The notes: a model not told the origin generated them from the sequence alone. Numbered from the stretch's first letter, positions 33,676 through 42,477 are shown. The stretch: DNA of 64,000 nt from Gordonibacter pamelaeae (GCF_042665095.1 NZ_JBHTBV010000001.1), one strand, 5' to 3'. Numbers and translations are program-made.

Positions 33676-34502
33676 CGGGGGACGTGCAGTCGGGCAAGAC
33701 GCGCTGGCTCGAGCGTCTGGTTGCCGAGCTGGCGGCCGACGGCGTGGAGAGCCGCGGCGTGCTGGCGCCCGGCGTGTGGCGCCCGCGCGCGGACGGGGAC
33801 GATGGCGGCCTGCGTCCGCCCGGGTCGGGAGAGGGGGCCTACGAGAAGCTGGGCATCGACAACGTGCTGCTGCCCCAGGGCGAGCGCCTGCGCTTCGCCC
33901 GCCGCCGCGACCTGGCCGAGCGCGACGGCCAGCTGAACCCGGCCAGCCAGAGCGCGGCGGCGCAGCTGGCATGGGAGATACCCGGGGAATCCCTCGCACG
34001 TGTGAACGCGCACTTCGAGATGCTGGCGAAATCAACCCTTCCCGAGCAATGGACGTCCGATGGCGCTGCGGTTTCCACGCGCTCCGGACAACGGGCGCCC
34101 AACGCTGCCGTGAATTTTCCGCATTCCGAAAAACGGTTGCCGGATGGACGGCCGTTCGAGAAAGCGGCAAGTGTTTCACGTGAAACATTTGTTCGTGAAG
34201 AAGGCGAGGGAGGTGCGCCCGCGCCCGTGCGCCCTTGGCTGCTGGTGGTGGACGAGCTCGGGCGCTTGGAGCTGGAGCGCGGATGCGGGCTGACCGCCGC
34301 GCTGGACCTGGTGGAGCGGGGGCCGGTCCCCGGGTGCCCGCATGCGCTCGTCGTGGTGCGCGCGCGGCTGCGCGATCGCGCCGAGGAGCGCTTCGCCGCG
34401 GCATGGGGCGGCTGCGAAGCGCTCGCGCCCGGCGACGGGGCGCGCACGGCCGTCCGCCGCGCGTTCGGCCTTGCTTCCCTTATCGATAACGAGTATCATT
34501 AG
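33660..34502 (+). CDS. Nucleotide kinase/NTPase (THEP1 or DUF2478-like) with internal parS
   Basis: 280 residues. P-loop GDVQSGKTRW at the N-terminus and Walker B LLVVDELGRLE (about residue 200), followed by an ADALVVVR-type strand, fit the nucleoside-triphosphatase THEP1/DUF2478 group, often linked to molybdenum or cobalamin genes. The middle (about residues 115-180) is poorly conserved, less GC-rich, and contains the second parS palindrome, read as SVSRETF. It is divergent from the DUF364-like gene, with which it may work. The biological substrate is not known. Confidence 0.7.
   Translation: MLFILTGDVQSGKTRWLERLVAELAADGVESRGVLAPGVWRPRADGDDGGLRPPGSGEGAYEKLGIDNVLLPQGERLRFARRRDLAERDGQLNPASQSAAAQLAWEIPGESLARVNAHFEMLAKSTLPEQWTSDGAAVSTRSGQRAPNAAVNFPHSEKRLPDGRPFEKAASVSRETFVREEGEGGAPAPVRPWLLVVDELGRLELERGCGLTAALDLVERGPVPGCPHALVVVRARLRDRAEERFAAAWGGCEALAPGDGARTAVRRAFGLASLIDNEYH
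34172..34187. promoter_or_regulatory. parS centromere-like site 2, inside the NTPase gene
   Basis: TGTTTCACGTGAAACA again matches the parS consensus in all 16 bases. The flanks are not symmetrical. It is embedded in coding sequence, as many parS sites are, within the low-conservation middle of the NTPase. Two exact 16-bp cores so close together are very unlikely by chance. Confidence 0.8.
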
Positions 34503-34571
34503 GTTACAGAGAGGCATCCGAAGGTCTTATCGCAAGCCGGGCGCGTGCGCGCCGCGGCGGAAAGGCGCACC

Positions 34572-35261
34572 ATGATCGATCAAACCGCGTTCTTCAGCCT
34601 GAGCTACGGGCTCTACGTGATCTCGTCGAAGGACGCAGGCCGCGCAGCCGGTTGCGTGGCCAACACGTTCCAGCAGGTCACGTCGTCGCCGATGCAGGTG
34701 AGCGTGGCGCTGAACAAGGGGAATGCCACCACGGGCGTCATCCGCTCGGCGGGCCGCTTCTCGGCCACGTGCCTCGCGCAGGACGTGCCGATGGAGCTCA
34801 TCGGCACGTTCGGCTTCCACTGCAGCGATGATCTGGACAAGTTCGCCGCCTGCGAGCATGCCTTCGATGCCGCCGGCCTGCCCTACGTGGCCGAGCATGC
34901 CTGCGCGCACTACTCGGCGCGCGTGGTGCAGGAGGTCGACCTGGGCACGCACGTCCTGTTCGTGGGCGAGGTGGAGGAGGCCGAGAAGCTCGCTTCCTGC
35001 GAGCCTATGACCTACGCCTACTACCACCAGGTGAAGGGCGGCAAGACCCCGCCGAAGGCCTCGAGCTTCCTGCCCGACGCCGCCGACGCCCCCCTGCCGG
35101 CCGACGCCCCCGCCGAGGCGGCCGCCGAGCCGGGCCGGCCGAAGGTCGCCTGGCGCTGCACCGTATGCGGCCATATGGTGTACGAGGACGAGCTCCCCGA
35201 CGACTTCGCGTGCCCCGTGTGCGGCGTGGGGAAGGATATGTTCGAGCGCGTGGAGCTGTAG
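34572..35261 (+). CDS. High-molecular-weight rubredoxin (flavin reductase domain fused to rubredoxin)
   Basis: 229 residues. A flavin-reductase-like FMN domain (1-155, with GRAAGCVANTFQQVTSSP and the LAQDVP strand) is joined by a Pro/Ala linker to a C-terminal rubredoxin with its Fe(Cys)4 site (WRCTVCGHMVYED and FACPVCGVGKDMFE). This is the Hrb-type NAD(P)H-rubredoxin oxidoreductase partner used with flavo-diiron proteins and superoxide reductase in anaerobes. It is a plausible electron donor to the desulfoferrodoxin at 25418. The ATG at 34572 is preceded by a GGAAAGG site. Confidence 0.9.
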   Translation: MIDQTAFFSLSYGLYVISSKDAGRAAGCVANTFQQVTSSPMQVSVALNKGNATTGVIRSAGRFSATCLAQDVPMELIGTFGFHCSDDLDKFAACEHAFDAAGLPYVAEHACAHYSARVVQEVDLGTHVLFVGEVEEAEKLASCEPMTYAYYHQVKGGKTPPKASSFLPDAADAPLPADAPAEAAAEPGRPKVAWRCTVCGHMVYEDELPDDFACPVCGVGKDMFERVEL

Positions 35262-35358
35262 CGCTCGCGCAAGCGGAATGCCCCCGCAAGGGCGGCTCTG
35301 CCGGAGGCGAGCCGCCCTTGCGGCGAGAGACCCCCTCGAACCTGCTCCCGTCGGGCGC

Positions 35359-36306
35359 TCACACCGCGTACTTGCCGAGATAGTGCCGGTGCTTGTACCT
35401 GATGAGCGCGCGAAGCCGTTGCACATAGCCGTACTGGTCGGAGCTCTTCTGAAGGCCCGTGTTCTCAAGCACGCCCACGAAAAACCAGTGAGGCGGGTTC
35501 AGATCGAGCGATATGATGCCCTCGGCCTCCTTGCGAACCGATTGGGTGAACGTGTCGCTAAAGGTTACCGCCTTGGAATTTCGCACCAGGGAATTGATTC
35601 GCTCGATGTTGGTGCTGTGCAGGACGATGGTCGGCGCTTCGCGGTCGGGGCCTTGGAAAGCGCGCTTGACGAATTTGTTGAGGACCGGCTCGTTGAAGTA
35701 GGCAAGCGACAGGTCCGACATCTGCCGAGGCGTGATCTGGCCGTCGGGGAACTGCGGGGCCAGGCTTTTCGGCGCCTTGACGGTTATCCGCATGGTGAGG
35801 AACGGGGTGAAGGTGAGGTAGGGGAATGCGTCGAGCTCCGCAACGTCCTCTTGGAGGATGTTGACCAGGCCGAAGTTGGTCTCCCCGCATTCGATGGCCG
35901 CGATGATCTCGTTGAGCTCGCATTCGCTGACGGAGCAGTTGTCCAGGCCATGCTCGCCCAGCTCCTCGTCCAGCAGGTTGAAGATCGCGTTGCATACGTA
36001 CGAGGTTGCGAACACGTTCACGGTCGCGTCCGTCGCGGAGGGCCCGACCTGCATCTTGAAGAAGCGCTCGCGGGCGCGGTCGTTCTGCCTCACGATCTCC
36101 GTTGCGTGCGACTTAAGTATCGAGCCCTCCTCCGTCAGCTCGATCCCCCTGCCCTTTTTCCTGAAGAGCACGACACCCAGCTCGCTTTCGAGTGCGCGCA
36201 TCGCCTTGCTCAGCCCCTGCTGCGAGATGAAGAGGTTGCTGGAAGCTTGCGAGAACGATCTGCATTCGGCTATTTCCAAGAAGTACTCGAGGACCTCGAT
36301 GCGCAT
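35359..36306 (-). CDS. LysR-type transcriptional regulator
   Basis: 315 residues. The N-terminal winged helix has FLEIAECRSFSQASSNLFISQQGLSKAM, with a one-residue variant of the usual AA..L..SQPALS pattern, then LESELGVVLFRKKGRGIELTEEG. The rest is a two-lobe effector domain. It is transcribed away from the MFS-molybdoenzyme cluster that begins 540 bp away, the usual layout for a LysR activator of a divergent target. The inducer is unknown, possibly the substrate of the redox cluster. Confidence 0.88.
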   Translation of the reverse strand: MRIEVLEYFLEIAECRSFSQASSNLFISQQGLSKAMRALESELGVVLFRKKGRGIELTEEGSILKSHATEIVRQNDRARERFFKMQVGPSATDATVNVFATSYVCNAIFNLLDEELGEHGLDNCSVSECELNEIIAAIECGETNFGLVNILQEDVAELDAFPYLTFTPFLTMRITVKAPKSLAPQFPDGQITPRQMSDLSLAYFNEPVLNKFVKRAFQGPDREAPTIVLHSTNIERINSLVRNSKAVTFSDTFTQSVRKEAEGIISLDLNPPHWFFVGVLENTGLQKSSDQYGYVQRLRALIRYKHRHYLGKYAV

Positions 36307-36372
36307 ACCTATCCCCTTACTTTGGCTTATGGCATCTTGAAAGCGTTGGGTGCGTTGGGCTCGGGCAAGTCC

Positions 36373-36400
36373 ATTGTATCGGGTATAGCCAAATATTCAA
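36373..36400 (-). promoter_or_regulatory. Candidate promoter of the LysR-type regulator
   Basis: Reverse-strand TTGAAT (36400-36395), a 16-bp spacer and TACAAT (36378-36373), 67 bp before the start codon. Confidence 0.55.
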
Positions 36401-36569
36401 ACGACATTCGGTTGGGCCAACCAGATACGAAAAGTTGTCGAAAAAGTTCCACCCTCACATTGATGAGGCCATTGAGCAGGTATTAAGCGATTCTCTCCCT
36501 CGCCTCCGCCTTCCTCGCGGCCATCCGAAACGGAAACCTCAGGTTTGCCTGCCGGGCGAGCGAACCCTG

Positions 36570-36599
36570 TTGGATTGTTCTGCAAGAAGCCCGTACAAT
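36570..36599 (+). promoter_or_regulatory. Candidate promoter of the MFS-molybdoenzyme cluster
   Basis: TTGGAT (36570-36575), an 18-bp spacer and TACAAT (36594-36599). The resulting leader to the MFS start is about 245 nt and contains the hairpin and T-run noted for this region. Confidence 0.5.
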
Positions 36600-36849
36600 C
36601 ATAGCCATCGATCGAAGCGAAAGCCGATCCGGCCCCGCTCACCTGGCCGGCGGCTGTGAGCGAAGAGTCCCTCAACGCGAAAGAGAACCCGTTAGGCGGG
36701 TTGGATTCGCGCACCCTTTTTCGGGTTTGCGGTGCAGCGTTCCCGCTATCGCCGATCAGCGGGGACGCGGGGCGGCTCGGGGCGCTTCGGTTGGGGAACG
36801 GGGCCTTGCGCCCCTCGGATGCACGGGCGAGGAAGGGGATGAATTCACA

Positions 36850-38100
36850 ATGGGCTACAGCAAGGGAAAGAGGGTCTCCGCGGCGGTCGGCGTGACCCTT
36901 GTTTTGGCGAGCGCCTCGGGAGGGACGTCCGTCATGAACGCGATCGTGCCGTTTCTGCTCGAGGGCATGCAGGTCAACCTCACGACCTTCATGATAGGCC
37001 CGACGGTGGCGACGATACTCTCGTTCGCCATGAGCGCGATAGGGGTGAAGATCATCGACATCATCTCCCCGAAGTGGTGCATGCTGATCGGCTCGGTATG
37101 CAGCGCGCTCACCATGTACATGGTGGGGACCGCGACATCGTTCGTCTTCTGGATCATCGCGAACATCTTGAACGGCATCGTGCTTGCGTTCGCCACGTAT
37201 GCGGCGGCGGGCGGGGTCATCGCGGTGTTCTACGGCGAGAGCACGCAGAAGGCGTTCGGCGTCGTGGGAGGAATGACGGCCCTGCTCGTGGCCGCCTGGA
37301 TGGCCGCCACCTCGGGCCTGCTCCACATCATGCCGTACTCCCAGCTCTTCACGATCTACGCCGTCGGCATCGTGGTGGTCGGCGTCTTCTGCAACCTCGT
37401 GCTCATCGGCAAGGTTCCCCGCCGCAAGGCCGCGTCGAAGGCGCAGCCCGCCGCCGGGGCGGAGCAGGGTGACGCTGCCGCGCAGGATCTCCCCGGATAC
37501 ACGTTCGGCGAGACGCTGAAGAAGGGCGCCTCCATCTACTTCTTCCTCATCGCGATGTTCCTGGTAGCCTGGTGCGCCTCGGGCATAACCTCGTACGCGA
37601 GCGTCTACTACACCTCGTTCGGCATGGCCGCCACCACGGCAGCCGCCATGCTCAGCCTGTACTCGTTCGCCGCGGCGTTCCTCAAGCTCGCCTCGGGCTT
37701 CATCCTGAAGAAGATCGGCGCGAAGGCCATGAGCATCGTGATCTACCTCGGGTTCGCGGCGGGCATCGTGTGCCTGCTCGTCTGGAGCCAGACGCAGCTG
37801 TTCCCGTTGGCGATCGCCGGCATCGTGCTCTGCGCGTTCATCTCGTACGCCACGATGATCCCCGGGCTGTTCGTGCCCGACCTGTACGGCATGAAGGACT
37901 ACACGGGCATCAACTCGGCCGGCGTCGCCGGATACTACGCGGGTGCCGTCACCGTGCTGTTCGGCCTGTCGATCGTCATCGGCTTCCTCGGCTACTTCAA
38001 CGCCTTCGTCGTGCTGGCAATCGCGGCGCTGGTGACGATGGCCTTCATGCTCGCAGCGGTTGCAACCAGCCCTATGAGGGGCATGAAGGGGAAGGAGTGA
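36850..38100 (+). CDS. MFS transporter, first gene of the redox cluster
   Basis: 416 residues with 12 predicted membrane helices and a charged Ala/Gln-rich central loop (about 190-215). It looks like an oxalate/formate-type or related major facilitator, but the substrate is unknown. The ATG at 36850 follows GGAAGGGG by eleven bases; another ATG at 36839 is in a different frame. It probably imports the substrate of, or exports the product from, the molybdoenzyme 90 bp downstream. Confidence 0.85.
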   Translation: MGYSKGKRVSAAVGVTLVLASASGGTSVMNAIVPFLLEGMQVNLTTFMIGPTVATILSFAMSAIGVKIIDIISPKWCMLIGSVCSALTMYMVGTATSFVFWIIANILNGIVLAFATYAAAGGVIAVFYGESTQKAFGVVGGMTALLVAAWMAATSGLLHIMPYSQLFTIYAVGIVVVGVFCNLVLIGKVPRRKAASKAQPAAGAEQGDAAAQDLPGYTFGETLKKGASIYFFLIAMFLVAWCASGITSYASVYYTSFGMAATTAAAMLSLYSFAAAFLKLASGFILKKIGAKAMSIVIYLGFAAGIVCLLVWSQTQLFPLAIAGIVLCAFISYATMIPGLFVPDLYGMKDYTGINSAGVAGYYAGAVTVLFGLSIVIGFLGYFNAFVVLAIAALVTMAFMLAAVATSPMRGMKGKE

Positions 38101-38190
38101 TGCGCAGGGCGGTTTCATGAAGGGGGACGGCCGCGGGCGGGCATCCGAAACCGCGCGCCCGCGGAAAGCAAAGGAACGAAAGGAGAGGAA

Positions 38191-40407
38191 ATGGCGCTGA
38201 AGAAAACGCGAACCATGTGCACGACGTGCCACGCACGCTGCGGCGTCCTGGTCTACTCGGACGAGGACAACCGGATCGTCAAGATCGAGGGCGATCCCGA
38301 CAACGTCAAGTCGAAGGGCGTGATCTGCGGCTCGGGCATGTCCGAGCGCGAGATCCACAACAACCTGGAGGGCCGCCTGCTCTATCCCATGAAGCGCGTG
38401 GACTGGGACCCCAAGGGCGAGCGCAACCCCGAGAACCGCGGCAAGAGCGCGTTCGAGCGCATCAGCTGGGACGAGGCCATGGATATCATCGCCGACGAGT
38501 GCCTGCGCATCAAGGAGGCGTACGGCCCCGAGGCCATCATCACCGGCCAGGGCACGGGCCGCGTGGCGAACCACTGGCACTGCCGCATCAACTCGTCGCT
38601 CGGCCTGGAGGGCTGGAGCCTCGTGCCCACGCACGTGTGCCTCATGCCGCACATCCTGCCGAACGCGTTCACGCTGGGCGTGTTCAGCTCGGCGGCCGGC
38701 GACATGCGCAACGCCCACTGCGCCGTGCTCTGGGGGCAGAACCCCGCCATGGAGACCGCCTGGTGCAAGGAGGTGTTCAAGAACCAGGCCGCCGGCATCA
38801 CGAAGCTCATCGTCATCGACGTGCGCTTCCAGGATATGTCCAAGCACGCCGACGTGGCCCTGCAGCCCCGTCCCGGCACCGACGCCGCCCTCGCGCTGGC
38901 GTTCATGCACGAGATCATCGAGCATGGATGGTACGACCCCGAGTTCATCGAGAACTGGACGTACGGCTTCGACGAGCTGGCCGAGCGCGTGAAGGACTGG
39001 ACCCCCGAGCGGGCTGCCGAGATCTGCCAGGTGGATGCCGACGACATCCGCCTTGCCGCTGAGTACATGGGCAACTGGGGCCCGGTGGGCATGTGCATAG
39101 GCCTCGGGCCCGGGTGCATGCACACCAACGCCATCCAGAACGGCCGCGCCATCGCCTGCCTGCAGGGCATGCTCGGCTACCTGGACGTGAAGGGCGGCAT
39201 CCCCGTGCCCCTGTCATTCTCCGTCATGCTCGACGACAAGATCACCCTCTGGGACTCCCAGAAGGACCCCGGCCGTCCCGAGCTGTTCACGTTCGGCGGC
39301 GAGGAGCATCCGCTGTACAAGTCGTTCGGCCGGTCGAACGACCCGCACGCGGTGTTCAACGCCATCATCACGGGCGAGCCGCGTCCCGTCAAGGCGTACA
39401 TCGCCATCGCGAACGACCCGCTCCTTTGCTACGAGAACACGAACCTCACGTACCAGGCCATGACCTCGCCGAACCTCGACTTCGTGTGCGTGAAGGACTT
39501 CTATATGTCGCCCACGGCCAAGATCGCCGACCTCGTGCTTCCCTCGGCCGACTGGTCGGAGCGCTATTCCTACGACGAGGAGCTCGACGGCAACTTCCTG
39601 TTCACGTTCGACAAGGCCGTGGACGCGCCGGGGGAGTGCTGGTGCGACTGGCAGTTCTTCCTCGAGTGGGGCAAGCGCATCGACCCCGACAACTGGTGGT
39701 GGAACGACGTCCAGGAGATGGTGCTGTGGCGTATGAAGGAGTTCTACGGTTTCGATCTGACCTGGGACGAGTTCCAGTCCGAGAAGTACCGCTCCACCGA
39801 GCCCGGCGGCAAGCAGGGCGAGGTCGTGGAGAAGAAGTACGAGAAGGGCCTGCTGCGCCCCGACGGCTCGCTGGGCTTCCCGACCCCGTCCGGCCGCATC
39901 GAGTTCTGGTGCGAGTCGCTCGCCGCGTTCGGCTACGACCCGCTGCCCGACTTCGAGGAGCCGGCCGAATCGCCCGTTTCCACGCCGGAGCTGGCGGAGG
40001 AGTACCCGCTGGTCGTGGTCACCGGCATCCGCATCTACTCCTTCTTCCACTCGGCTTGGACGAACACCCCCGCCCAACGCAAGATGTACCCGGACCCGTT
40101 CGTCATGATCCATCCCAACGATGCGCGCAGGTACGGCATCACCGACGGCGAGTGGGTGACCGTCGAGTCCCGGGTGGGGCATATGATCTCGAAGGCCTAC
40201 GTCACCCGCGAGATCAAAGAGGGCGTGGTGGGCGTGCCGCGTCCCGGCTGGCGCGACGAGTGCAAGGAGCTCGGCCTTCCCGGATACGGCTGGGACAAGG
40301 CGAACGGCAACGTGCTGATCCCCTCGACCCCGGCGGAGCCCGGCTACGGGGCTACCCCCATGCGCTCCTCGCTTGTCAAAATCTATCCTGGAAGGGGTGA
40401 CCTGTAA
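38191..40407 (+). CDS. Cytoplasmic molybdopterin (bis-MGD) oxidoreductase, DMSO reductase family
   Basis: 738 residues without a Tat signal, so cytoplasmic. The N-terminal [4Fe-4S] site is Cys10-x2-Cys13-x3-Cys17-x28-Cys46. The body has the family blocks HWHCRINSS, WGQNPAMETAW, IVIDVRFQDMSKHAD, RPGTDAALALAF and the C-terminal cofactor domain with TGIRIYSFFHS and MIHPNDARRYGI. Cys150, in THVCLMPH, is a candidate metal ligand. The size and soluble location recall acetylene-hydratase- or dehydroxylase-like members. GGAGAGG precedes the ATG, and the stop overlaps the next start (TAATG). The substrate is unknown. Confidence 0.88.
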   Translation: MALKKTRTMCTTCHARCGVLVYSDEDNRIVKIEGDPDNVKSKGVICGSGMSEREIHNNLEGRLLYPMKRVDWDPKGERNPENRGKSAFERISWDEAMDIIADECLRIKEAYGPEAIITGQGTGRVANHWHCRINSSLGLEGWSLVPTHVCLMPHILPNAFTLGVFSSAAGDMRNAHCAVLWGQNPAMETAWCKEVFKNQAAGITKLIVIDVRFQDMSKHADVALQPRPGTDAALALAFMHEIIEHGWYDPEFIENWTYGFDELAERVKDWTPERAAEICQVDADDIRLAAEYMGNWGPVGMCIGLGPGCMHTNAIQNGRAIACLQGMLGYLDVKGGIPVPLSFSVMLDDKITLWDSQKDPGRPELFTFGGEEHPLYKSFGRSNDPHAVFNAIITGEPRPVKAYIAIANDPLLCYENTNLTYQAMTSPNLDFVCVKDFYMSPTAKIADLVLPSADWSERYSYDEELDGNFLFTFDKAVDAPGECWCDWQFFLEWGKRIDPDNWWWNDVQEMVLWRMKEFYGFDLTWDEFQSEKYRSTEPGGKQGEVVEKKYEKGLLRPDGSLGFPTPSGRIEFWCESLAAFGYDPLPDFEEPAESPVSTPELAEEYPLVVVTGIRIYSFFHSAWTNTPAQRKMYPDPFVMIHPNDARRYGITDGEWVTVESRVGHMISKAYVTREIKEGVVGVPRPGWRDECKELGLPGYGWDKANGNVLIPSTPAEPGYGATPMRSSLVKIYPGRGDL

Positions 40408-41867
40408 TGAAGAAGCGCGTGAACGGGGAGGGCATCGCCCTTCTCCATGACCTCGACGACTGCACCGGCTGCTTCGGCTGCGAGGCCGCTTGCCGGGAAA
40501 CCTGGCGCTATCCCTACGATGAGGATTGGATGCGCGTGATACGACGCACGCCTTTCGTGGTCGATGGGAAGCTGCGCACCTACCATGTGGTGGCCCCCGT
40601 GCTCGACAAGTGCGCCGCCTGCTATGCGAAGGACCCCGATCCGCTGTGCGTGACCGGATGTCCCGGCCAGGCGTTGAGGATCGGGATGACCGAGGCCTTG
40701 GGCGCGCAGCCGGCGGAGGTCGCGCTCGGCTTCTCCATCTACGCCTTGGCGGCGGGTTTCGCAAGCCTGGTGGTAGGGGACGTCATCAACAAGATCAAGC
40801 TGCGCGGCTCCATGCTGTGCTCGGCGGTGCTGTTCTCGGGAGGTTTCCTCATCCTGGGGCTCATGACCGAGATCTGGCAGGTGTACGTCGCCTACGTGGT
40901 CATGGGCGTCGGCTCCGCCCTGGGCGGGATGGTCATCCTCTCCGGCATTCCCAACAATTGGTTCAACAAGCGCCGCGGCATAGCCACGGCCATCATCTGG
41001 TCGGCCATGTTCCCCGGCTCCCTGGTCGTCGGCCAGATCATACCTGCGGCCACAGCCTCGGGCAACTGGCAGATGGCGCCGTTCGCCCTCGCCGGCATCG
41101 CCTTCGTCGTCCTTATCGTGGGCGCGTTCCTGCTCAAGTGGCAGCCCCAGGAAGTGGGCCTGCTGCCCGACGGCATGACCGAGGAGGAGGCCGCCGCCCA
41201 GGCCGAGGCCGCCGGTGCGGCGAAGCTCGTCGGCCTCACGCGCGGCAAGGCGCTGAAGACCACGACGTTCTGGTTCATCGCCATCGCCTTCGCCCTCATC
41301 GGCATCGGCGAGCAGGGCCCGTTCCAGAACTTCCCCGCCTACATCGTGGGCAACGGCTTCGACCTTGCCGTCGCGGGCGCGTTCATGAGCGCCATCTCGC
41401 TCTCCGGGGTGGTGGGCAAGCTCGCCTCGGGCGTCATCATCGACGCCGTCGGGCCCCGCATCGCCTACTGCATCCTCAACTCGCTCGCGGTCGTCGGCCT
41501 CGTGCTGATCATCTTCGTGGGCGACAACATCGTGCTGCTGTTCGCGAGCTCCATCCTCTTCGGCGTGGCCCTGAGCTCGTCGGCCGTGTGCTTCTCCACG
41601 GCTACCGCCATGTACCTGGGGCCGAAGCATTTCGGCGCCATCTACGGCTTCGTGTTCCTGGGCAAGCCCATCTGCGACGCCATCGGCGTGCCGCTGGTCG
41701 CCGCGATATCGGGGACGGCGCTCGGCTTCTCCGGCGCGTTCGGCATCTGCGCCGTGTTCGTTGCCGGCTCGACCATCTCCATGTTCATGGTGCGCAAGAA
41801 CAAGAAGCTCGTCCAGATGGAGGAGGAGGCCGCCAAGGAGCTTCAGGCGGAAGTGGCGGCCCAATAG
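40407..41867 (+). CDS. In-frame fusion of a two-cluster ferredoxin with a truncated MFS transporter
   Basis: 486 residues in one open frame. Residues 1-92 are a ferredoxin subunit with CTGCFGCEAAC and CAACYAKDPDPLCVTGCP, binding two [4Fe-4S] clusters, the expected electron partner of the molybdoenzyme. From about residue 93 (near base 40684) the sequence becomes MTEALGAQPAEVALGFS.., the typical text just after the first helix of an oxalate/formate-type MFS carrier, and continues to a normal MFS end. The MFS part therefore lacks its start and first helix, and the ferredoxin may lack its end. A deletion, a genuine fusion, or a misassembly could explain this. Confidence 0.8.
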   Translation: MKKRVNGEGIALLHDLDDCTGCFGCEAACRETWRYPYDEDWMRVIRRTPFVVDGKLRTYHVVAPVLDKCAACYAKDPDPLCVTGCPGQALRIGMTEALGAQPAEVALGFSIYALAAGFASLVVGDVINKIKLRGSMLCSAVLFSGGFLILGLMTEIWQVYVAYVVMGVGSALGGMVILSGIPNNWFNKRRGIATAIIWSAMFPGSLVVGQIIPAATASGNWQMAPFALAGIAFVVLIVGAFLLKWQPQEVGLLPDGMTEEEAAAQAEAAGAAKLVGLTRGKALKTTTFWFIAIAFALIGIGEQGPFQNFPAYIVGNGFDLAVAGAFMSAISLSGVVGKLASGVIIDAVGPRIAYCILNSLAVVGLVLIIFVGDNIVLLFASSILFGVALSSSAVCFSTATAMYLGPKHFGAIYGFVFLGKPICDAIGVPLVAAISGTALGFSGAFGICAVFVAGSTISMFMVRKNKKLVQMEEEAAKELQAEVAAQ

Positions 41868-41942
41868 CTCGAACGCCCCCGAATTCGCGCTTCGGGCTCG
41901 ACCGGGGGCCTGGAAGAAACCACGTTTGCAAGGAGGTTGACC

Positions 41943-42137
41943 ATGTGCTTCAGACCAGCTGCCGCCGCTTCCGGCGGACCGGTTAAGTGCCCCAAGTGCG
42001 GCGCTTCGGTGTCGGCGTCCGCCGACGCCTGCCCGAGCTGCGGCGCCGTTGCCGCAGGGCCGGCCAAGCCCGCACCGCCCGGCGCGCCCGGCGCCCCCAA
42101 GGCCCCCGGCCCGCCGAAGGCTCCGGGCCGGCACTAG
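41943..42137 (+). CDS. Small zinc-ribbon protein with Pro/Ala/Gly tail
   Basis: 64 residues. CPKCG and CPSCG, 15 residues apart, form a zinc ribbon, followed by a tail of Pro, Ala, Gly and Lys with a repeating GAPKAPGPPKAPG pattern. AGGAGG lies six bases before the ATG at 41943. It sits between the ferredoxin-MFS gene and a second zinc-ribbon gene, so a chaperone or metal role in the cluster is possible, but unproven. Confidence 0.7.
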   Translation: MCFRPAAAASGGPVKCPKCGASVSASADACPSCGAVAAGPAKPAPPGAPGAPKAPGPPKAPGRH

Positions 42138-42163
42138 CGGTTGGAGGGGCTGAAGGAGGCGCG

Positions 42164-42201
42164 GGCACGGTCCGGCGAGAAGGAGCTCGCCGGACCGTGC
42201 C
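42164..42201 (+). terminator. Strong GC hairpin between the two zinc-ribbon genes
   Basis: A perfect 16-bp stem (42164-42179 with 42186-42201) with an AAGGAG loop. There is no T-run. It may be a terminator, an mRNA processing boundary, or a structure that hides the purine loop. Confidence 0.5.
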
Positions 42202-42249
42202 TCCGAGTCGATCGATGCCCTTGGCGGCGCATCGGGGAGGGAGAAGGCG

Positions 42250-42477
42250 ATGGCCTGCGGATTCGCCTGCGAGCTGTGCGGGAAGTGCAACGGCGAGAAC
42301 AAGAGGAGGGCTGCAGGGGGCGGCTCGAGGCTCGTCACCCAGCCGCGCGGCCTGTGCGACGCGTGCGGCACGCTCAACAAGCCGTCTGCGAAGGTGTGCG
42401 CGGAGTGCGGATGCGAGCTCAAGGTTCCCGAGCGGAAGGTCCACGTTCCGGGGCTGAACAATTCGGACAACGGGTAG
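42250..42477 (+). CDS. Second small cysteine-rich zinc-ribbon protein
   Basis: 75 residues with nine cysteines: an N-terminal CGFACELCGKC cluster and a C-terminal CDACG..CAECGCEL zinc ribbon. The middle is short and basic. GGGAGGGAG precedes the ATG at 42250. The DmsC-like gene begins just after its stop. No family name can be given. Confidence 0.7.
   Translation: MACGFACELCGKCNGENKRRAAGGGSRLVTQPRGLCDACGTLNKPSAKVCAECGCELKVPERKVHVPGLNNSDNG

Larger units (their letters stand above)
36307..36849. other. 543-bp divergent control region between the LysR gene and the redox cluster
   Basis: It holds a reverse promoter for the regulator (36373-36400) and a forward promoter for the cluster (36570-36599). 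Between them is a near-palindrome GGTTGGGCCAACC (36410-36422). A hairpin AACCCG/CGGGTT followed downstream by a T5 run (36687-36721) lies in the forward leader and could attenuate. No gene is supported. Confidence 0.5.

Noticed and set aside
36607..36720. Antisense frame with an RESNPP-type peptide seen in many spurious database entries
   Set aside because: No start, domain or neighbours support it. I looked for a tRNA at this spot and could not form a cloverleaf.
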